Assembly: GCA_938030845.1 (NCBI GenBank)
Contig: CALHIC010000213.1
Location: 1-12,692 of the forward strand
Direction: 5' to 3'
Origin: an uncultured Oribacterium sp.
GTDB lineage: Bacteria; Bacillota; Clostridia; Lachnospirales; Lachnospiraceae
Length of the DNA: 12,692 bases
A program made the position numbers and the translations under genes. Positions 9,156 through 12,692 of this stretch are shown piece after piece (within the stretch, counting starts at the first letter, position 1; every line of letters starts with the position of its first letter). The notes beneath the pieces are model-generated. The model had not been told where the DNA came from, searched no databases, and was given only the letters and a program-made list of their open reading frames with translations.

Positions 9156-9172
9156 CGCATGCATAGCATGCG
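9156..9172 (-). promoter_or_regulatory. Palindromic hairpin in the tuf leader
   Basis: The sequence CGCATGC-TAT-GCATGCG forms a perfect 7-bp stem with a 3-base loop. It can be extended by CAA/TTG across a TT bulge. It lies between the tuf promoter and its ribosome binding site, roughly 50-60 bases before the ATG, so it would be in the tuf 5' untranslated RNA. Its role is unknown; mRNA stability, translational control or a protein-binding DNA palindrome are all possible. Confidence 0.55.
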
Positions 9173-9220
9173 AATTGCAGTACATCCCAAGTTCGTCCGA
9201 AAAAGAACCCAGTGACCATG

Positions 9221-9249
9221 ATTTTATCATTAGTTTTCCTTGAAAGCAA
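9221..9249 (-). promoter_or_regulatory. tuf promoter with extended -10
   Basis: In the transcribed sense TTGCTT (plus 9244-9249) is followed after exactly 17 bases by TAAAAT (plus 9221-9226), with TGA directly before the -10 giving an extended TGn element. The start would be near 9214, leaving a leader of about 110 bases. This fits separate high-level expression of EF-Tu. Confidence 0.75.
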
Positions 9250-9285
9250 GCCTTTTTCTGTAGTCTGAAAGGCCACAGAAAAGGC
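9250..9285 (-). terminator. Possible attenuator or terminator between fusA and tuf
   Basis: In the transcribed sense GCCTTTTCTGT pairs with ACAGAAAAAGGC (one bulged A) around a 13-base loop. The same left arm can instead form AGGCC/GGCCT with an 8-base loop, so the two stems exclude each other. No long T-run follows either, so termination would be weak. The hairpin abuts the -35 of the tuf promoter and may limit read-through from fusA. Confidence 0.4.
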
Positions 9286-9340
9286 CTGTTAAATCTTCTT
9301 TTTTCTATCCCGTAGTTAAGTTTTTTCTAAGGGATAAGAA

Positions 9341-9370
9341 ATTATATTCAACTTGTATAATTCGTGTCCG
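9341..9370 (-). promoter_or_regulatory. Second candidate tuf promoter just after fusA
   Basis: A perfect TATAAT (plus 9341-9346) lies 18 bases from CGGACA (plus 9365-9370, four of six consensus bases). It starts at the fusA stop. A TATAAT in AT-rich spacer DNA can arise by chance, and a better promoter lies about 120 bases further on, so this is tentative. Confidence 0.35.
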
Positions 9371-9371
9371 A

Positions 9372-11489
9372 TTACTTCTTTACGTTGGAAAGAACCTTTT
9401 CCTGAACGTTCTTAGGACACTTCTCATACTTCTCGAAGAACATGGAGTAGTTTGCTCTACCCTGTGTCTTGGAACGAAGGTCTGTTGCATATCCGAACAT
9501 CTCTGACAATGGAACGAAGGCATTAACCTGCTTTCCGGAAGGGATGTCTTCCATGCTTTCGATTCTACCACGACGAGAGTTTACGTCTCCGATTACGTTA
9601 CCCATATACTCTTCCGGTGTAGTAATCTCCACCTTCATGATAGGCTCTAAAAGGATTGGATCAGCCTTCTGCATAGCGTTCTTGAAGGCAATAGATCCTG
9701 CAAACTCGAAGGCACGCTCGTTAGAGTCGACCTCGTGGTAAGATCCGTCGTAAACGTTGGCATTAACACCCAATACAGGGAATCCTGCAAGTACTCCAGA
9801 GTTGGCAGCTTCACGAATACCCTTCTCGATTGCAGGGATGTATTCCTTAGGAATAGATCCACCCACAACGGTAGACTGGAACTTGAAGAGCTCTTCTCCG
9901 TTTGGATCCATAGGCTCGAACTTAACCTTACAGTGTCCGTACATACCGGAACCACCGGACTGGTGAATGTACTTTCCTTCCACATCAACAGGCTTTGTAA
10001 AAGTCTCTTTGTAAGCAACCTCGGGAGCACCAACGTTTGCCTCTACCTTAAACTCACGAAGCAGACGGTCTACGATAATCTCAAGGTGCAACTCTCCCAT
10101 TCCGGAGATGATGGTCTGTCCTGTTTCCTCGTTGGTTCTAACACGGAAGGTAGGATCTTCTTCAGCAAGCTTTGCCAAAGCCTCACCCATCTTACCCTGA
10201 GAAGCCTTAGTCTTAGGCTCGATAGCTACAGAGATAACAGGCTCCGGGAATTCCATGGACTCGAGGATGATGGGGTGCTGCTCATCACAGATGGTATCTC
10301 CTGTGGAAGTAAGCTTAAATCCTACTGCCGCAGCGATATCTCCGGAGAATACCTCATCCAACTCGTTTCTCTTGTTTGCGTGCATCTGCAGCAAACGTCC
10401 AACTCTTTCCTTCTTTTCCTTTGTGGAGTTCAGAACATAAGAACCGGTCTTCAATGTTCCGGAATACACACGGAAATATGCTAACTTACCAACGAAGGGG
10501 TCAGTCATAATCTTGAAGGCAAGCGCAGCGAAAGGTGCATTGTCGGAAGAAGGTCTGCTGTCAGGCTCTCCATCCATATCGGTTCCCTGAATATCGGGAA
10601 TGTCTGTAGGTGCGGGTAAGAAATCAATAACCGCGTCCAAAAGCTTCTGCACACCCTTGTTACGGTAAGCAGTACCGCAAAGACAAGGAATAGCCTGTCC
10701 TGCAATGGTACCCTTACGAAGGGCTGCCTTTAATTCCTGCTCGGTCGGAATCTCTCCCTCAAGGTATTTCTCCATAAGATCGTCATCCAACTCGGAAATC
10801 TGCTCTACCAACTTCTCACGATATTCCTCAGCCAAGTCCTTGAACTCTTCAGGAACATCTGTGATCTCGATATCTTCACCCTTGTCATCCTTGTAGAAGT
10901 AAGCTCTCATCTCGAAGAGGTCGATTACTCCTTTGAAGGTGTCTTCTCTTCCCATCGGAACCTGGGTAATGATACAGTTCTTACCCAAACGGTCTACGAT
11001 AGTCTGTACAGAGTGGAAGAAATCCGCTCCTACAACGTCCATCTTGTTGATGAACGCCATACGGGGTACATTGTAGGTATCTGCCTGACGCCATACGTTC
11101 TCAGACTGAGGCTCTACACCGCTCTTTGCGTCAAATACACCTACTGCGCCGTCCAAAACACGAAGAGAACGCTCAACCTCTACGGTAAAGTCTACGTGTC
11201 CCGGGGTGTCAATAAGGTTGATTCTATATTCCGGTGCTCCGGGGATCTTCTTGTGCTCCTTCTCAGGAATCCAGTGGCAAGTGGTCGCAGCGGAGGTGAT
11301 GGTGATACCTCTCTCCTGCTCCTGCTCCATCCAGTCCATGGTAGCACTACCTTCGTGGGTTTCTCCAATCTTGTGGTTTACACCGGTGTAATAGAGGATA
11401 CGCTCGGAAAGTGTTGTTTTACCGGCGTCAATATGCGCCATGATACCAATATTTCTTGTGTGCTCAAGGGAATACTGTCTTTCAGCCAA
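9372..11489 (-). CDS. fusA: Translation elongation factor G
   Basis: EF-G drives translocation of tRNA and mRNA and helps ribosome recycling. The 705 residues match the family length and carry AHIDAGKT (18-25), RGITI (60-64), DTPGH (94-98) and NKMD (148-151), then domains II-V ending in a Lys-rich C-terminus. The start is a TTG codon (plus 11487-11489 reads CAA): TTG GCT GAA AGA gives MAER, with AGGAGG 7 bases upstream and no usable ATG nearby. It lies 14 bases after rpsG, within the str operon. The canonical sequence and context favour the housekeeping EF-G over the paralogous EF-G2 or ribosome-protection proteins. Confidence 0.98.
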   Translation of the reverse strand: MAERQYSLEHTRNIGIMAHIDAGKTTLSERILYYTGVNHKIGETHEGSATMDWMEQEQERGITITSAATTCHWIPEKEHKKIPGAPEYRINLIDTPGHVDFTVEVERSLRVLDGAVGVFDAKSGVEPQSENVWRQADTYNVPRMAFINKMDVVGADFFHSVQTIVDRLGKNCIITQVPMGREDTFKGVIDLFEMRAYFYKDDKGEDIEITDVPEEFKDLAEEYREKLVEQISELDDDLMEKYLEGEIPTEQELKAALRKGTIAGQAIPCLCGTAYRNKGVQKLLDAVIDFLPAPTDIPDIQGTDMDGEPDSRPSSDNAPFAALAFKIMTDPFVGKLAYFRVYSGTLKTGSYVLNSTKEKKERVGRLLQMHANKRNELDEVFSGDIAAAVGFKLTSTGDTICDEQHPIILESMEFPEPVISVAIEPKTKASQGKMGEALAKLAEEDPTFRVRTNEETGQTIISGMGELHLEIIVDRLLREFKVEANVGAPEVAYKETFTKPVDVEGKYIHQSGGSGMYGHCKVKFEPMDPNGEELFKFQSTVVGGSIPKEYIPAIEKGIREAANSGVLAGFPVLGVNANVYDGSYHEVDSNERAFEFAGSIAFKNAMQKADPILLEPIMKVEITTPEEYMGNVIGDVNSRRGRIESMEDIPSGKQVNAFVPLSEMFGYATDLRSKTQGRANYSMFFEKYEKCPKNVQEKVLSNVKK

Positions 11490-11496
11490 TGTCTTT

Positions 11497-11503
11497 CCTC
11501 CTA
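11497..11503 (-). promoter_or_regulatory. Ribosome binding site fixing the TTG start of fusA
   Basis: TAGGAGG in the transcribed sense lies 7 bases before TTG at 11489 and directly abuts the rpsG stop codon. This ideal site compensates for the rare start codon and suggests that fusA translation is coupled to rpsG. Confidence 0.85.
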
Positions 11504-11974
11504 TTAGAATCTGTAATGAGCAAATGCCTTATTGGCCTCAGCCATTCTATGCATCTCCTCTTTACGCTTTACTGCAGCACCTGTGTTGTTGGCTGCATCC
11601 ATAATTTCATTTGCTAATCTTTCCGCCTGAGTCTTCTCAGAACGCTTTCTGGAAAACTCTGTAAGCCATCTTAATGCCAAGGTCTGGCGTCTCTCAGGCT
11701 TTACTTCCATTGGTACCTGGTATGTGGCACCACCAACTCTCTTTGCCTTTACCTCAAGTACAGGCATGATGTTGTTCATTGCTTCTTCAAATACTTCTAC
11801 AGCATCCTTCTCTGCCTTAGCGGCAACCTTCTCGAATGCTCCATAAACGATCTTCTGTGCAACACCCTTCTTACCATCTAACATGATGGAGTTTACAAGC
11901 TTAGTTACAATCTTGGAATTGTAAATTGGGTCTGCCAGTACATCTCTGTGTAGCGTATGTCCTTTACGTGGCAC
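11504..11974 (-). CDS. rpsG: 30S ribosomal protein S7
   Basis: S7 nucleates assembly of the 30S head and contacts tRNA and mRNA near the E site. The 156-residue product starts [39 protein letters not shown] and shows the family's beta-hairpin region ([15 protein letters not shown]), ending FAHYRF, at normal length. The start codon is GTG (plus 11972-11974 reads CAC), with AAGGAGGG at plus 11982-11989. It is separated from rpsL by a 162-base structured spacer but from fusA by only 14 bases. In E. coli S7 represses its own operon at the rpsL-rpsG junction; whether that holds here is open. Confidence 0.98.
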   Translation of the reverse strand: MPRKGHTLHRDVLADPIYNSKIVTKLVNSIMLDGKKGVAQKIVYGAFEKVAAKAEKDAVEVFEEAMNNIMPVLEVKAKRVGGATYQVPMEVKPERRQTLALRWLTEFSRKRSEKTQAERLANEIMDAANNTGAAVKRKEEMHRMAEANKAFAHYRF

Positions 11975-11981
11975 GTTACTT

Positions 11982-11989
11982 CCCTCCTT
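11982..11989 (-). promoter_or_regulatory. Ribosome binding site fixing the GTG start of rpsG
   Basis: AAGGAGGG in the transcribed sense lies 7 bases before GTG at 11974. It fixes the start, because the next in-frame ATG is deep inside the conserved S7 sequence. Confidence 0.85.
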
Positions 11990-12051
11990 AAATACTGGAT
12001 TTAGATCAACGGTACTCTCTTAGGAAAATGTTTTTCCCATCTTCTTTGAGT

Positions 12052-12107
12052 TCATGCGGAAATGGACACAGGCTTATCTATCTTTGTGACCAAATTTTCC
12101 GTCATAA
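12052..12107 (-). promoter_or_regulatory. Long imperfect hairpin in the rpsL-rpsG spacer, candidate S7-type control site
   Basis: In the transcribed sense TTATG-CGGAAA-TGG-CACA pairs with TGTG-CCA-TTTCCG-CATGA around a 14-base loop (12071-12084). That makes 18 base pairs interrupted by a bulged A, a 3-base bulge (ATT) and one T-T mismatch. The hairpin ends about 77 bases before the rpsG start. A shorter GGAAAA-ACA-TTTTCC hairpin follows at 12023-12037. The internal bulges look like those of protein-binding RNAs, and E. coli S7 binds the same intercistronic position. That role is by analogy only; I recognised no shared sequence. Confidence 0.6.
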
Positions 12108-12136
12108 CCATGTCTAAATGAAACTACGATTTCGGC

Positions 12137-12559
12137 TTAAGCCTTCTTTGCCTTAGGTCTCTTTGCGCCGTACTTGGAACGAGCCTGCATACGGTTTGCA
12201 ACGCCTGCAGTATCCAAAGTACCACGAATGATGTGATAACGTGTACCGGGAAGATCCTTAACACGGCCACCACGAATCATAACAACAGAGTGCTCCTGAA
12301 GGTTGTGTCCTTCTCCGGGAATGTAGGATGTTACTTCGATTCCGTTGGAAAGACGTACTCTGGCAATCTTACGAAGAGCAGAGTTCGGCTTCTTCGGTGT
12401 TGCAGTCTTTACGGCTGTACAAACACCTCTCTTTTGTGGAGCGCTGTTCGTAGTTGCTCTCTTCTGTAAAGAGTTGAACCCTTTCTGAAGAGCAGGGGCA
12501 GTGGACTTTTTCTTACTGGTCTCTCTACCCTTTCTAACGAGCTGGTTAAATGTTGGCAT
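12137..12559 (-). CDS. rpsL: 30S ribosomal protein S12
   Basis: S12 sits at the decoding centre and controls translational accuracy. The 140-residue product is the longer Firmicute form with an extended N-terminal region ([19 protein letters not shown]) and the conserved [11 protein letters not shown] (54-64), [12 protein letters not shown] and GGRVKDLPG (97-105). Lysines equivalent to E. coli K42/K43 (here 56-57) and the VKDLPG loop are wild type, so no classical streptomycin-resistance change is visible. ATG 12559 follows AAAGGAGACC. It is the first gene of the str operon, with its own promoter and a folded leader. The stop codon lies inside the palindrome GGCTTAAGCC (12134-12143). Confidence 0.98.
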   Translation of the reverse strand: MPTFNQLVRKGRETSKKKSTAPALQKGFNSLQKRATTNSAPQKRGVCTAVKTATPKKPNSALRKIARVRLSNGIEVTSYIPGEGHNLQEHSVVMIRGGRVKDLPGTRYHIIRGTLDTAGVANRMQARSKYGAKRPKAKKA

Positions 12560-12575
12560 TTTGGTCTCCTTTCAT
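12546..12575 (-). other. Possible 9-codon upstream reading frame overlapping the rpsL start
   Basis: An ATG at 12575 opens MKGDQNANI and stops with TAA at 12546, overlapping the first codons of rpsL in another frame. The site AAGGGAG lies about 10 bases before it, and this frame contains the rpsL ribosome binding site (AAAGGAG). A frame this short arises easily by chance, so it is only a candidate for translational coupling. Confidence 0.25.
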
Positions 12576-12585
12576 AATAGTTTTG

Positions 12586-12647
12586 CTCCCTTTATGTGAC
12601 CACCTTGCGAAAGGCATGCATAAAGAAAGGCGCGAGAAAACTCACGC
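12586..12647 (-). promoter_or_regulatory. Two abutting hairpins in the rpsL leader
   Basis: In the transcribed sense the first hairpin, GCGTGAG-TTTT-CTCGCGC (12630-12647, one G-T pair), begins at or within a base or two of the predicted transcription start. The second (12586-12629) begins at the next base: CTTTCTTTATG pairs over 11 positions (two G-T) with CATAAAGGGAG, enclosing an internal loop and an inner GCCTT-TCGC-AAGGT stem. Together they cover nearly all of the leader up to the rpsL ribosome binding site. They could be a ribosomal-protein leader or a 5'-end stabiliser. The T-rich stretch after the first stem (CTTTCTTT) is too broken for a sure attenuator. Confidence 0.6.
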
Positions 12648-12653
12648 TCAACA

Positions 12654-12682
12654 AATATAAGCTCGAGACAGGGAAAAGTCAA
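12654..12682 (-). promoter_or_regulatory. Promoter of the str operon
   Basis: TTGACT (plus 12677-12682) and TATATT (plus 12654-12659) are separated by exactly 17 bases, nine of twelve hexamer positions or better matching the sigma-A consensus. The predicted start is near 12647-12649, about 90 bases before the rpsL ATG. The T-run just upstream at the window edge (12684-12690 in the transcribed sense) may be the tail of a terminator for the preceding gene, expected to be rpoC, but the edge hides it. Confidence 0.85.
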
Positions 12683-12692
12683 GAAAAAACGT

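Noticed and set aside
9040..9276. Minus-strand frame of 78 codons across the tuf leader
   Set aside because: It begins upstream of the predicted tuf promoter, runs through the leader hairpin and overlaps the tuf start out of frame. It has no RBS and no protein-like composition.
2743..9311. GGGATAG (transcribed sense) at 2743-2749, 2763-2769, 4855-4861 and 9305-9311, all in gaps or across a stop
   Set aside because: Seven-base motif with no constant position or structure; its tendency to lie outside genes partly follows from the in-frame TAG it contains.
9297..9345. TATCCC/GGGATA stem after fusA as a terminator
   Set aside because: The stem is short with a large loop, and the bases following it in the transcribed sense are purines (GAAAAAAG), not T.
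9735..10484. Plus-strand open frame of 249 codons
   Set aside because: It is fully antisense to fusA, whose codon bias leaves the opposite strand open. No RBS or recognisable domain was seen.
12134..12143. GGCTTAAGCC palindrome at the rpsL stop
   Set aside because: The ten bases are explained by the Lys-Ala-stop codons and a chance continuation. No T-run or loop supports a terminator, and rpsG follows in the same operon.
7861..12612. Shared 10-mer CCTTGCGAAA in the tuf terminator loop and in the rpsL leader hairpin
   Set aside because: A 10-base match between two sites in a window this size is expected by chance, and the two sites play different structural roles.

Overview
The window is a compact bacterial chromosome segment in which all ten genes lie on the minus strand, so biological order runs from high to low coordinates. 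Gene content, Shine-Dalgarno sequences of the AGGAGG type, the long Firmicute form of ribosomal protein S12, a Lachnospiraceae-looking DNA ligase and an NTF2-like membrane protein point to an anaerobic Clostridia, most likely family Lachnospiraceae. That placement is recognition from memory, not a search. I see no mobile element, CRISPR array, tRNA, rRNA or plus-strand gene.

Region 1 (12692 to 7848) is the str operon: promoter, structured leader, rpsL (S12), rpsG (S7), fusA (EF-G), then tuf (EF-Tu). A near-consensus promoter sits at the right edge. The rpsL leader folds almost completely into two abutting hairpins. The rpsL-rpsG spacer is unusually long and holds a long imperfect hairpin. fusA starts with TTG and rpsG with GTG, each behind a strong ribosome binding site. 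tuf has its own promoter in a 268-base spacer plus a leader containing a perfect 7-bp palindromic hairpin. A clear intrinsic terminator closes tuf.

Region 2 (7845 to 1) starts with a candidate promoter and a single-pass membrane protein of unknown role. It continues with queA (queuosine tRNA modification), an RluF-like rRNA pseudouridine synthase, a divergent NAD-dependent DNA ligase, lgt (prolipoprotein diacylglyceryl transferase) and selB (selenocysteine elongation factor, cut by the left edge). Gaps are short (15 to 130 bases) and I see no terminator among them, so they may be one housekeeping transcript. Four of the six (queA, rluF, selB and, through lipoprotein maturation, lgt) concern RNA modification, translation or protein maturation.

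The points most worth a second look are the RNA structures before rpsL and between rpsL and rpsG (candidate autoregulatory sites), the ligase that lacks several residues considered essential in the E. coli enzyme, and the presence of selB, which implies the organism makes selenoproteins.
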